From assembly GCA_963831535.1 (NCBI GenBank), contig CAWHQP010000007.1, forward strand, positions 620,001 through 684,000: 64,000 bases of DNA, written 5' to 3'. A program made the translations under genes and the position numbers. Under the pieces are notes generated by a model. It ran no database searches and was not told the DNA's origin. It saw only the letters and a program-made list of their open reading frames with translations. Positions 55,890 through 64,000 of the stretch are shown here, piece by piece. Each line of letters begins with the position of its first letter. The first letter of the stretch is position 1. This DNA comes from Bog-756 sp963831535. GTDB lineage: Bacteria > Actinomycetota > Acidimicrobiia > Acidimicrobiales > RAAP-2.

Positions 55890-55980
55890 CCCCCGCTATC
55901 CCGGACACGGCACTGCACCACCCGTTCCAACACCTCGATCACCCCTAGACCGATCAGGCTCACACACAAAGGAGTTCCCC

Positions 55981-56367
55981 ATGGCCCGAGTCAAGCGCGC
56001 AGTTCACGCCAAGAAGCACCACCGCGCCGTTCTCGAGCAGGCACAGGGCTACTACGGCAACAAGAGCCGTTCGTTCCGCGCCGCCAACGAGCAGGTAATG
56101 CACTCGATGCAGTACGCCTATCGGGACCGTCGTGCCCGGAAGGGCGACTTCCGGCAACTGTGGATCCAGCGGATCAACGCCGCCGCCCGGCTCAACGGGA
56201 CGAGCTACAGCCGGTTCATCGCCGGTCTTCACCGTGCGGACGTGGAGGTCGACCGCAAGGTGCTCGCCGATCTCGCCGTCACCGCGCCGGAGGCCTTCGC
56301 CACGCTGGTGCAGGTGGCAAACGAGGCGCTGGCCACCGCGTCAGCGGGTGCCGAGGCCGGTTCCTGA
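55981..56367 (+). CDS. rplT: ribosomal protein L20
   Basis: A 128-residue large-subunit protein: MARVKRAVHAKKHHRAVLEQ, GYYGNKSRSFRAANEQVMHSMQYAYRDRRARKGDFRQLWIQRINAAARLNG and SYSRFIAGLHRA. AAGGAG stands 6 bases before the ATG. The short Ala-rich tail is typical of actinobacteria. Confidence 0.97.
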   Translation: MARVKRAVHAKKHHRAVLEQAQGYYGNKSRSFRAANEQVMHSMQYAYRDRRARKGDFRQLWIQRINAAARLNGTSYSRFIAGLHRADVEVDRKVLADLAVTAPEAFATLVQVANEALATASAGAEAGS

Positions 56368-57308
56368 CTCAGATCGGCCTGGCCTACACCCACCAGCGGG
56401 TCCGACGACTCCGCCAACTCCTCCGCAAGCGGAGCCTGCGGGGGGTCGAGGCGGCCCTGGTTGTCGAGGGACCCGAGCTGGTGTCGGTGGCCCTGGACGC
56501 CGGAGCGGTGGTCGAAGCCGTCTATGTCGCACCGGAGGGCCGGGCCAACGCCGGTGTCGCCGCTGTGGTGGATCGGGCCTTCGCCCGCGGGGTCCGGGTC
56601 TTTGACCTCGCGCCCGGGGTCATCGAGCGTGTCTCGGACACCGTCCATCCCCAGCCCGTACTGGCGGTGGTTGGATTCTCTCCGGCTCCCCTCGAGGTAG
56701 CCAGGGACCAGTCCACGGTGATGGTCCTGGTCGACGTGCGCGACCCCGGCAACGCCGGGACCATGATCCGCTCCGCCGACGCCGCCGGGATCGGGGCGGT
56801 GATCCACTGCGACGGGTCGGTGGATCCCACCAATCCGAAGACGGTGCGGGCCTCGGCCGGCTCCATCTTCCACCTGCCGGTGGTGGTCGGGGGTGACGCC
56901 GGGTCGGTCGTCGGGGCCCTGCAGCGGTGGGACTTCACCACCGTGGGTACCGCGGTGCGGGACGGAGCCGACTACGCGGAGTTCGACTGGCGCCGCCGGG
57001 TGGCCCTGGTCTTCGGGAACGAGGCCTCCGGACTGGACCTGTCCCTAATCGAGCGGCTCGACGCCCGCGTCTCGATACCCATGGTCGGTCACGCCGAATC
57101 CCTCAACGTGGCCGTCTCGGCCTCGGTCCTGTGCTTCGAGATGCTGCGCCAGCGTCGCACCGGTGGGCCCGGCGCCGATTCCGCCGGTGGCCGCCCTACG
57201 GACGCCGCGTCGCCCATCGCGGACACCTCCGGCCCGCGCTCTACGATCTCCGGCATGGATGCGGCGCGCGGGATTCCCGAGGAGCAGACCGGAGCCGGCC
57301 ATGGCTGA
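56364..57308 (+). CDS. tsnR: TrmH/SpoU family 23S rRNA 2'-O-ribose methyltransferase (TsnR-like)
   Basis: About 314 residues. N-terminal substrate-binding domain (HQRVRRLRQLLRKRSLRGVEAALVVEGPELV), then the SPOUT knot: VMVLVDVRDPGNAGTMIRSADAAGIGAVIHCDG, NPKTVRASAGSIFHLPVV, VALVFGNEASGLD and RVSIPMVGHAESLNVAVSASVLCFEM. There is no ATG, GTG or TTG before the conserved start; a CTG overlapping the rplT stop (CTGA) is given, but an indel upstream is equally possible. The last ~45 residues are unconserved. Same order after rplT as in mycobacteria. Overlaps pheS by 8 bases. Confidence 0.85.
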   Translation: MTQIGLAYTHQRVRRLRQLLRKRSLRGVEAALVVEGPELVSVALDAGAVVEAVYVAPEGRANAGVAAVVDRAFARGVRVFDLAPGVIERVSDTVHPQPVLAVVGFSPAPLEVARDQSTVMVLVDVRDPGNAGTMIRSADAAGIGAVIHCDGSVDPTNPKTVRASAGSIFHLPVVVGGDAGSVVGALQRWDFTTVGTAVRDGADYAEFDWRRRVALVFGNEASGLDLSLIERLDARVSIPMVGHAESLNVAVSASVLCFEMLRQRRTGGPGADSAGGRPTDAASPIADTSGPRSTISGMDAARGIPEEQTGAGHG

Positions 57309-58389
57309 ACCGACCGGCACCCCGACCGGCGGCGGTTCCGACCTGGAAGCCATCGTCGAGGAGGCCAGGCGGACGGTGGCCGCGGCCGGAACCTCGGAGG
57401 AGATCCGCGAGGTCACCGCCAGGCTGACCGGCAAGAAGTCGGAGCTGGCCCAGATCAGCCGTCGACTGGGAGGCCTCGGGCCCGACGAGCGCCGGGAGCT
57501 CGGCCGTCGGCTCCACGAGGCCCGCACCGTCATCGAACAGTTGGTGGCGTCACGCCGCGCCGAGATCGCCGGTGTCGAGTTGGCCCGCGAGATGGCCGAG
57601 AGTCGGATCGACCTCACCGAGTTCATCCCGGGCTCGGTGGTGGCCCCGGCTTCCCGGGGCCATCTCAACCTGGTCTCCCAGACCCAGGCCTCCCTCGAGG
57701 ACGTTTTCGTGGGTATGGGATTCGAGGTCGAGGAGGGGCCCGAGATCGAGACCGACTGGTACAACTTCGGTGCCCTCAACATCCCACCGGCCCATCCGGC
57801 CCGAGGCATGTGGGACACCTTCTACCTCGAACTGGGTGCCCCGGAGTCGACCCTCCTGCGGACCCACACCTCGCCGGTCCAGGTCCATCTGATGGAGCGG
57901 GCGGTGGCCGACGGCCTCCTGCCCATCCACGCCGTCATGCCCGGGCGTTGTTACCGACGCGATACACCCGACGCCCGCCATCTCCCGGTGTTCCACCAGA
58001 TCGAGGGGCTGGTGGTCGACAAGGCCATCAGCTTCGCCGATCTGGCCGGCACCATCGAAGTGTTCACGACGGCCTATTTCGGTCCGGACATCCACTCGCG
58101 TCTCCGCCCGGCCTACTTCCCTTTCACCGAGCCGTCAGCCGAGTACGAGGTGACCTGCACCATCTGCCTGGGTGCGGGGTGCCAGACCTGCTCGCAGACC
58201 GGCTGGATCGAGCTCGGCGGGTGCGGCATGGTCGACCCCGCCGTCTTCGCTGCCGTGGGCATCGATGCCGACCTGTGGTCAGGCTTCGCCTTCGGATTCG
58301 GCATCGACCGGTGTGCCCAGATGCGCCACCAGATCGCCGACATGCGACTCCTGACCGACAACGACATCCGCTTCCTGCGTCAGTTCTGA
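57301..58389 (+). CDS. pheS: phenylalanyl-tRNA synthetase alpha subunit
   Basis: A 362-residue class II catalytic subunit. N-terminal coiled coil (EAIVEEARRTVAAAG to AEIAGVE), then motif 1 region HLNLVSQTQASLEDVFVGMGFEVEEGPEIETDWYNF, motif 2 PGRCYRRDTPDARHLPVFHQIEGL, and motif 3 GFAFGFGIDRCAQMRHQI. Between them a four-Cys insert (CTICLGAGCQTC, C-x2-C-x4-C-x2-C) precedes IELGGCGMVDP. Length and motifs are otherwise standard. Confidence 0.97.
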   Translation: MAEPTGTPTGGGSDLEAIVEEARRTVAAAGTSEEIREVTARLTGKKSELAQISRRLGGLGPDERRELGRRLHEARTVIEQLVASRRAEIAGVELAREMAESRIDLTEFIPGSVVAPASRGHLNLVSQTQASLEDVFVGMGFEVEEGPEIETDWYNFGALNIPPAHPARGMWDTFYLELGAPESTLLRTHTSPVQVHLMERAVADGLLPIHAVMPGRCYRRDTPDARHLPVFHQIEGLVVDKAISFADLAGTIEVFTTAYFGPDIHSRLRPAYFPFTEPSAEYEVTCTICLGAGCQTCSQTGWIELGGCGMVDPAVFAAVGIDADLWSGFAFGFGIDRCAQMRHQIADMRLLTDNDIRFLRQF

Positions 58390-58424
58390 TGCCGGCCTGA
58401 TGCGGACAGCCTGAGAGGACCGTC

Positions 58425-60953
58425 GTGCGCGTACCGCTTTCGTGGCTTTGCGACTTCGCCCCCTTCGAAGGGGATCCGGCCGTCCTGGCCGCCACCTTGG
58501 ACGACCTCGGCCTCGTGGTCGAGGGCACCGAGCTGATCGGCGAGGGCCTGGGTGATGTGGTGGTGGTGCGGGTCTCCGAGATCGCCCCCATCGATGGTGC
58601 CGACAGGATCCGGCGGGTGGTGGTCGACGACGGCAACGCGCCCATCGAGGTGGTCTGCGGGGCCTGGAACTTCGAGGTGGGTGACCTCGTGCCGCTGGCG
58701 CCGGTGGGGAGCGTGCTCCCGGGCGGGTTCGCCATCGGCAGACGCAAGATGAAGGGCGTGGTCTCCAACGGCATGCTCTGCTCCGGTCGGGAACTGCAGA
58801 TCTCCGATGACCACGAGGGGATCCTCCGGCTCAACGATGTCGAAGGCGCCTCGCCGGGTGTAGCGCTCGTGGCGGCCCTCGGCATCGAGCCCGACGTGGT
58901 GTTCGACGTGGCCGTAGAGGCCAACCGCCCCGATGCCTGGAGCATGGTCGGCGTGGCCCGCGACCTGGCCGCACGGTTGGATCTCCCCTTCACCGTGCCC
59001 GAGCCCCCTCAGGTCGGGACCGATCCGGGTGACGGTCCCGGACCCGTCAATGACCTGGCCAGCCTGGTCGTGGAGGACCTTGAGCTCTGCCCGCGTTTCA
59101 CGGCCCGGGTCATCACCGGCGTCGAGGTGGGTGCGTCACCGGAGTGGCTGGCCCGTCGCTTGGTCCTGGCCGGCATGCGGCCGATCAACAACGTGGTGGA
59201 TGCCTCCAACTACGTGATGTTGGAGCTGGGCCAGCCCACCCACCCCTACGACCTCGACCGTCTGGCCGGTCATGGCCTGCGCATCCGGCGCGCCCGCCCC
59301 GGCGAGACGGTGACCACCCTCGACGGGGTCGAGCGCGTGCTCGGTCGACCGGGTCCCGGTCTCGGCGACACGGGCCAGGACTGTCTCATCGGAGACGCGG
59401 AGGGCACCCCGGTGGCCATCGGCGGGATCATGGGCGGGGCGTCGTCGGAGATCGACGCCGCCACCTCGCGTGTACTCCTCGAGGCGGCCTATTTCGTGCC
59501 CATGGCCATCGCCAGGACCTCGAAGCGTCTGGCCCTCCGCACCGAGGCGTCCGCCCGGTTCGAACGGGGATGTGATCCGGCGGGGATCGACCGTGCCGCT
59601 GCCCGGTTCTGTGAGCTGCTGTCCCTCACCGCCGGGCCCGGCATGAGGGTGGCCGACGGTGTCCTCGACGTCGCGGGCGACCTTCCCCGACCCGTGGAGT
59701 TGAGCATCCGCGCCTCGAAGATCAACGCCTTGTTGGGCACCGCCTTCACCGCACCCGAGGTGGCTGCCCTGCTCGCGCCCTTGGGTATCACGACCTCGAC
59801 CCTTCCGGTGGCCGGTGACGACATCGTGTCGGTCACGGTGCCGACGTTCCGACCCGACATCCGCCCCGGGCCCATGGGTGAGGCGGACATCGCCGAAGAG
59901 GTGGCCCGCACGCACGGCTACATCCGGATCGCCCGGCGGATGCCGTCGTGGCCCCAGCCCGGCCGACTAACCGACCGCCAGCGTGACCGTCGGCTCGTGA
60001 AAGAGGTCCTGTGCGGAGTGGGATGCAGCGAGGCATGGACCACCGCCTTCGTATCGGAAGAAGACCTGGAGGCGTCGGGATCCAGGGGGCCGTACGTGGA
60101 AGTCGCCAATCCACTGGTGGACTCGGAGCGGTACCTGCGCACGTCGATGGTCTCGGGTCTGGTCCGGGCGGTGCTGCGCAACACCGAGAGGCGCCAGAGT
60201 GACATCCGGTTCTTCGAGGTGGGTTCGGTGTTCCGGCGTGGAGGCGGGTTCCCGGGCGATCCTGACGACGCCACCGGTGCGTTCGGGACGTCCTCGGAGC
60301 GCGCGTGCGTGGTCTTCGCGGCCGACGGGGACGACTCGTTCACGGCCGTGGCGGCCTGGCGCACTATCGCCGAAGCCCTCGGACTGAGCTCGTGGTCGTT
60401 GGGGGAGCCCGCCCTGGCCGGCCCGGTGGCAGCTCCAGCCCATCCCTACCGGTCGTCGGCGATCCTGGGCGAGGACGGGACGGATGCCGATGGTGCCGGC
60501 GGGGTGGTCGCCGGCGTGGTCGGGGAGCTCGACCCCAGCGTCGTCGGCCGTTTCGACCTGGTCGGCGCGGACGGTCGGCCCCGTCGCGTGGCCTGGCTCG
60601 ACCTCGACCTCGACGTGCTGCTCGACCGGAACCGAGTACGGCGCCGTCCCGAGCGGTCCCGGCCGCTCAGCCGGTTCCCGTCATCGGACATCGACCTCGC
60701 GTTCGTCGTCCCGGATGCCGTCCCGGCAGGGTCGGTCGAGCGGACACTCATCCAGACCGGTGGTGATCTGCTCGAGTCGGTGGAGCTGTTCGACGTCTAT
60801 CGGGGGGCTTCACTCCCCGGGGGATCGAGGAGCCTCGCCTTCCGACTGCGGTTCTGCGCGCTGGACCACACGCTCACCGACGACGAGATCGGGGCGCTCC
60901 GGGCCCGGTGCATCGACGCGGTGGAAGGGGAGTGGCGAGCGCCGCTGCGCTGA
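58425..60953 (+). CDS. pheT: phenylalanyl-tRNA synthetase beta subunit
   Basis: An intact 842-residue subunit. VPLSWLCDF, the tRNA-binding (EMAP) domain (DRIRRVVVDDGNAPIEVVCGAWNFEVGDLVPLAPVGSVLP), B3/4 editing domain (RPINNVVDASNYVMLELGQPTHPYDLDRL), B5 (RPDIRPGPMGEADIAEEVARTHGY) and the C-terminal anticodon-binding FDX domain (LSRFPSSDIDLAFVVPDAVPAGSVE, FRLRFCALDHTLTDDEI). GTG at 58425 with GAGAGGA upstream. Confidence 0.97.
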   Translation: MRVPLSWLCDFAPFEGDPAVLAATLDDLGLVVEGTELIGEGLGDVVVVRVSEIAPIDGADRIRRVVVDDGNAPIEVVCGAWNFEVGDLVPLAPVGSVLPGGFAIGRRKMKGVVSNGMLCSGRELQISDDHEGILRLNDVEGASPGVALVAALGIEPDVVFDVAVEANRPDAWSMVGVARDLAARLDLPFTVPEPPQVGTDPGDGPGPVNDLASLVVEDLELCPRFTARVITGVEVGASPEWLARRLVLAGMRPINNVVDASNYVMLELGQPTHPYDLDRLAGHGLRIRRARPGETVTTLDGVERVLGRPGPGLGDTGQDCLIGDAEGTPVAIGGIMGGASSEIDAATSRVLLEAAYFVPMAIARTSKRLALRTEASARFERGCDPAGIDRAAARFCELLSLTAGPGMRVADGVLDVAGDLPRPVELSIRASKINALLGTAFTAPEVAALLAPLGITTSTLPVAGDDIVSVTVPTFRPDIRPGPMGEADIAEEVARTHGYIRIARRMPSWPQPGRLTDRQRDRRLVKEVLCGVGCSEAWTTAFVSEEDLEASGSRGPYVEVANPLVDSERYLRTSMVSGLVRAVLRNTERRQSDIRFFEVGSVFRRGGGFPGDPDDATGAFGTSSERACVVFAADGDDSFTAVAAWRTIAEALGLSSWSLGEPALAGPVAAPAHPYRSSAILGEDGTDADGAGGVVAGVVGELDPSVVGRFDLVGADGRPRRVAWLDLDLDVLLDRNRVRRRPERSRPLSRFPSSDIDLAFVVPDAVPAGSVERTLIQTGGDLLESVELFDVYRGASLPGGSRSLAFRLRFCALDHTLTDDEIGALRARCIDAVEGEWRAPLR

Positions 60954-60984
60954 GTGGGACCACCCGGCTCCGCGGCAGGGCCCG

Positions 60985-61035
60985 GTGGACGCCGAGACGG
61001 CCCGGGTGGTCTGCGTCTTCGGTGCCTCGGGCGGC
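60985..61035 (+). pseudogene. possible argC N-terminal remnant
   Basis: After pheT, a GTG frame gives VDAETARVVCVFGASGG, resembling the NADP-binding start of N-acetyl-gamma-glutamyl-phosphate reductase (VxGASGYxG). In many actinobacteria argC follows pheT. Similarity stops after GASG, so this may be chance or a truncated gene at a rearrangement point. Confidence 0.2.
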
Positions 61036-61083
61036 CCGGCTGGGTTCGAGAGCCCGGAGAAGGCTCCGGTGTGCTTCCAACAA

Positions 61084-61102
61084 CCGCCGGTTCTACCGGC
61101 GG
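61084..61102. terminator. stem-loop between convergent pheT and FAD oxidase genes
   Basis: CCGCCGG (61084-61090) pairs perfectly with CCGGCGG (61096-61102) around a TTCTA loop, in the 184-base gap between convergent genes. No U-run follows. Confidence 0.5.
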
Positions 61103-61137
61103 ATCCCGCGCCACGGGTCGTCTGGCCCGCCCTCGGA

Positions 61138-62604
61138 TCAGCGGATACCGACCCGGCGGAAGGCAGGGCCGAAGCGCTCCACGACAACCGGGCCCGTCAG
61201 GAATCGAATCCCATGCCCAACCGGTCCAATGTCCGGAGCCAGAGATTGCGCGCCCCGGCGCGCTGCATCGGCGCGCGCCATCGACCACCGGGTCAGTTGG
61301 ATGCCGACATAGCGGAAGGGCTCAGGGGGGAAGGGGAGGGGCTTCTTCCTGACCAGCCGGAGTCGGGTCAGCTCGGTCTCCTCGCCGGACAGTAGGTCCA
61401 GCATCACCTGCGCACCGAAGCGGGACGCCCCGACGCCGAGCCCAGTGTAGCCGGCCGCTGACACGACCCGACCGTCGTAGGCACGATCGAAGAAGGCGCA
61501 GAACCGTGAGCACGTGTCGATGGCTCCCGACCACGAATGGGTGAAGCGGACATCCTCCAACTGGGGAAAGGTCTCCACGAAGAGCTCGGCCAGTGTGAGG
61601 AAGGTGGCCCGGCGCTGTTCGAGTGCCGGGCGGAGGCCGTTCCCGAAGTGGTAGACGGCGTCGTAGCCTCCGAAGAGAATCCTGTTGTCGGCGGTCAGGC
61701 GGTAGTAGAGAAACTGATTCCCAGCTCCACCGATGCCCTGCCGGCGCGACCATCCGACGGCGGCACGCTGCGCCGGACTCAGGGGCTCGCTCATGAGGAC
61801 GTAGTCGTAGACCGGGACCACGTACCGTCGAAGGCGACGCACGAGCGACGGGTGGGCGTTGGTGGCCAGAGCCACCGCGGACGTGGTGACCGTACCGTGC
61901 CTCGTGGTCAGCGTCATGGGTTCCCGGTGCCCGGTGTGCCCGGAGCCGAGATGGTCCACCGGGCTGTGCTCGTAGATCCTGACCCCGGCCTCCATGCAGG
62001 CCTGGCGGAGCCCCCAGGCCAGACGAGCCGGGTTGACCAGTGCACACCCGGACCGGTCCCAGAGACCGGCGAGAAAGGTGGGGGAGTGCACCTCCGCCTG
62101 CACGGCACCCCGGTCGAGCAGGCTCAGCTGGTGACCGTGTCGCCGTCCCTGGTCGGCCGCCTCCACCAGCGCGTCCACCTGATGGGGTTCCGTCGCCACC
62201 GACAGCTCACCGGTGCGCTCGAAGTCACACCGGATCGACCAGCGGTGCACCGCCGCCTCGATGCCATCCAGATTCTCGTGTCCGAGCCGCTCGAGGGTGT
62301 CGATCTCATCGGGGAATCGCTCGATGCCATTGCTCAGTCCGTGGGTGAGGCTGGCGGCACAGAACCCGCCGTTCCGTCCGGAGGCCGCCCAACCGCACAG
62401 ATCGGCTTCGAGCAGCACCACGTCACGGAGCGGTTGGGCGGTCTTGGCCAACAGAGCCGTCCACAGCCCCGTGTATCCACCGCCGACCACGGTGAGATCG
62501 GCGGTGGTCCGTCCCACCAGGGTGGAGCCCGACGACGGGGCCATGGGATCATCCAACCAGAAGGACACGGGAGCGGCATCGACCAGCGCGGCACTTCGGT
62601 CCAC
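61138..62604 (-). CDS. FAD-dependent oxidoreductase, DAO family (PuuB-like)
   Basis: A 488-residue flavoprotein. The dinucleotide motif is VVGGGYTGLWTALL, followed by VVLLEADLCGWAASGRNGGFCAASL, SFWLDDP near the start and, at the end, FTHSWSGAIDTCSRFCAFF and SAAGYTGLGVGASRFGAQV. This resembles gamma-glutamylputrescine oxidase and related amine/glycine oxidases, which use FAD and oxygen; substrate unknown. GTG 62604 is chosen (AGGG 8 bases upstream, homology starts after it); earlier GTG and ATG codons up to 62754 are in frame but would overlap the IS promoter. Confidence 0.85.
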   Translation of the reverse strand: MDRSAALVDAAPVSFWLDDPMAPSSGSTLVGRTTADLTVVGGGYTGLWTALLAKTAQPLRDVVLLEADLCGWAASGRNGGFCAASLTHGLSNGIERFPDEIDTLERLGHENLDGIEAAVHRWSIRCDFERTGELSVATEPHQVDALVEAADQGRRHGHQLSLLDRGAVQAEVHSPTFLAGLWDRSGCALVNPARLAWGLRQACMEAGVRIYEHSPVDHLGSGHTGHREPMTLTTRHGTVTTSAVALATNAHPSLVRRLRRYVVPVYDYVLMSEPLSPAQRAAVGWSRRQGIGGAGNQFLYYRLTADNRILFGGYDAVYHFGNGLRPALEQRRATFLTLAELFVETFPQLEDVRFTHSWSGAIDTCSRFCAFFDRAYDGRVVSAAGYTGLGVGASRFGAQVMLDLLSGEETELTRLRLVRKKPLPFPPEPFRYVGIQLTRWSMARADAARRGAQSLAPDIGPVGHGIRFLTGPVVVERFGPAFRRVGIR

Positions 62605-62747
62605 CGCGCTGACCCTACTGCTCGTCACGCGCCGGCTCACCACCGTGTGCCGTGCTCCCGGCTCCAACCCTGAGTCAGCGCGTCGAGGGCCGGGGCGGGC
62701 GTGGGCAGACCGATCCCGGGAGTTGCATAAGAATGGGACTGACATAC

Positions 62748-62776
62748 TTGACACACCCGCCCGATCGGTTCATAAT
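62748..62776 (+). promoter_or_regulatory. consensus sigma-70 promoter of the transposase, leaderless
   Basis: TTGACA (62748-62753), 17-base spacer, CATAAT (62771-62776), then the transposase ATG 7 bases later (62784). The best consensus promoter in the window; no ribosome site, so a leaderless mRNA is predicted. Confidence 0.65.
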
Positions 62777-62783
62777 TTGAGGT

Positions 62784-63716
62784 ATGACAGACACCCGGCG
62801 AGACCCAAAGTCCCTTGTGGAAGCGATTGCCTACTTCTCCGATGCAGACCGGGCGTTTGAATTTGTGTGCAAGCTGCGGTGGCCTGACGGGGTTGTGATC
62901 TGCCCTCGGTGTGGCAACGGAGAGCACTCGTTCTTGACCACTCGCCGCATCTGGAAGTGCAAGGGATGCAAGCGCCAGTTCTCCCTCAAGGTGGGCACCA
63001 TCTTTGAGGATTCTCCCATCGGTTGGGACAAGTGGCTCCCTGCCATCTGGCTTCTGGCCAACGCCAAGAACAGTGTCTCGTCGCACGAACTGGGCCGGGC
63101 GCTGGGGGTTACCCAAAAGACCGCATGGTTCATGTTCCATCGCATCCGTCTGGCGATGGAGTCCAACACCTTCACCAAGCTTTCCGGCACCGTCGAGGTC
63201 GACGAAACCTACGTGGGCGGCGAGGCAAAGAACATGCATGAGTGGCAGCGCAAGATGAAGATCACTGGCCGTGGAATGGTCTACAAGATCCCCGTCCAGG
63301 GCGCTCGGAGCCGTGATGATGGCAAGGTCGTCGCCACGGTGGTCCCAGAGGGCCGTGGATACAAGGCCAACGTCACGAAGTGGGTTGAGCCGGGGTCTGC
63401 CGTCTACACCGACGCAGCTACCGCCTACCGGGGTCTGAGCGACGAATACATCCACGAGATCGTGACGCACTCCAATGAGTACGTCCGGGGCAACGTTCAC
63501 ACGAACGGGATTGAAAACTTCTGGGCGCTGCTCAAGCGGGCGCTCAAGGGAACCCAAACCCACGTGGACCCGGAACACCTGCAGCGGTATGTCGCAGAGC
63601 GAGTGTTCGCCTACAACTACAGGGAGGCCGAGGACAAGGGCCGAATGCGTCAGGCCATGTCGGGTACCGCCGGTCGTCGCCTTACGTGGAAGGAACTGAC
63701 CGGACAGATTGTCTAG
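62784..63716 (+). mobile_element. IS1595-family (ISXO2-like) transposase
   Basis: A 310-residue transposase. N-terminal zinc ribbon (CPRCGNGEHSF ... WKCKGCKRQFSLKVGTIFEDSPIGWDKWLPAIWLL), then a helix-turn-helix (SSHELGRALGVTQKTAWFMFHRIR), then the DDE-type catalytic core: VEVDETYVGG (Asp), VYTDAATAY (Asp) and HTNGIENFWALLKR with the family motif around Asn/Glu, ending YVAERVFAYNYRE. GC content is clearly lower than in the surrounding genes. Terminal inverted repeats could not be matched within the window, so the right end may lie beyond 64000. Probably intact. Confidence 0.92.
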
Positions 63717-63859
63717 GCCCGGTCGGACTTCTCCCGGCGGCGCAGGTCGTCTACCTCTTCCTTCGGCACCTGGAAAAGCTTGCCAGCGAGGTCGGTGAGA
63801 TTTTCCATCTCTGTAGGTTCGTCTGTGGGGTCTGGCTGTGGTGCGGGTTGTGTGACCAT
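63713..63859 (-). CDS. 48-residue protein convergent with the transposase, unknown function
   Basis: A small open frame with a near-perfect ribosome site (GGGAGG, 6 bases before the ATG at 63859). The protein is acidic and Pro-rich at the start (MVTQPAPQPDPTDEPTEMEN) and helical and charged at the end (KLFQVPKEEVDDLRRREKSDRA). Its stop codon overlaps the transposase stop on the other strand (63713-63716). Lower-GC like the transposase, so it may be carried by the element or be a phage-like passenger. A weak TTGACT element lies upstream on the minus strand (about 63898-63903). The remaining 63860-64000 shows no other gene. Confidence 0.6.
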   Translation of the reverse strand: MVTQPAPQPDPTDEPTEMENLTDLAGKLFQVPKEEVDDLRRREKSDRA

Positions 63860-64000
63860 TTGGTACCTCCCGGTTGCCATAGACGTTACACGTGGCAGTC
63901 AACAATTCAGTGCGTCTTTCGGAACGTTGTCGCAGTTATTTCCCAAACGTCTACTGGCTTCAGAATCTCGGGGAATGCGTCACAAAACGCACTCATAAAG

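Noticed and set aside
62605..64000. Terminal inverted repeats of the IS element
   Set aside because: No sequence before 62748 was found reverse-complemented between 63717 and 64000; the right end may lie outside the window.

Overview
The window is about 70% GC with dense, short-spaced genes and reads as a chromosomal segment of an actinobacterium, most likely of the class Acidimicrobiia. The evidence is the mihF-gmk-rpoZ-dfp-metK-priA-def-fmt-rpe-rib-hisG and infC-rpmI-rplT-tsnR-pheS-pheT gene orders, a PriA without helicase motifs, F420-type LLM and menaquinone genes, and frequent GTG starts. The genus cannot be fixed from the sequence alone. About 28 single-base indels, nearly all extra G or C bases, break clear reading frames, including essential genes (carA, pyrF, dfp, rpe, aroQ). 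This suggests an incompletely polished long-read or metagenome assembly rather than mass gene decay.

Layout. 1-3.8 kb (minus strand): end of a FAD-linked oxidase, an LLM-class oxidoreductase and two frameshifted amidohydrolases. 4-10.8 kb: an SDR oxidoreductase, then menaquinone genes menE, menB, menA, menH and menD in a divergent layout. 10.8-19 kb: LCP cell-wall ligase, carotenoid oxygenase, tyrS, DUF3151, a lipoprotein, a flavin reductase, small proteins, and a cysteine-rich protein divergent from an NfuA-type Fe-S carrier. 19.1-25.7 kb: prepilin peptidase, the shikimate run aroC-aroK-aroB-aroQ, pepP, efp and nusB. 25.8-35 kb: a complete pyrimidine operon, pyrR-pyrB-pyrC-carA-carB-pyrD-pyrF, with a likely PyrR-binding hairpin over the pyrR ribosome site. 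35-39 kb: an unknown protein, a GNAT acetyltransferase and the 5-oxoprolinase genes pxpA-pxpB-pxpC. 39-51 kb: mihF, gmk, rpoZ, dfp, metK, priA, def, fmt, rpe, ribD, ribBA, ribH and hisG, with a structured leader before ribBA. 51-61 kb: a cold-shock-like protein with a disordered tail, an MFS transporter, DUF1844, infC (apparently AUA start), rpmI, rplT, an rRNA methyltransferase, pheS and pheT. 61-64 kb: a DAO-family FAD oxidase, then a lower-GC IS1595-type transposase and a convergent 48-residue protein. This end looks like a rearrangement or insertion point where argC would be expected.

The genes are mostly core metabolism and translation. No CRISPR array, rRNA, tRNA, phage block or defence island was seen, and no stretch over 300 bases lacks a gene. 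The most interesting non-routine signals are the non-canonical infC start, structured leaders before ribBA and rplT, the PyrR element, a repeated -10 box placed 6-8 bases before start codons (leaderless transcripts), and the small protein beside the transposase.
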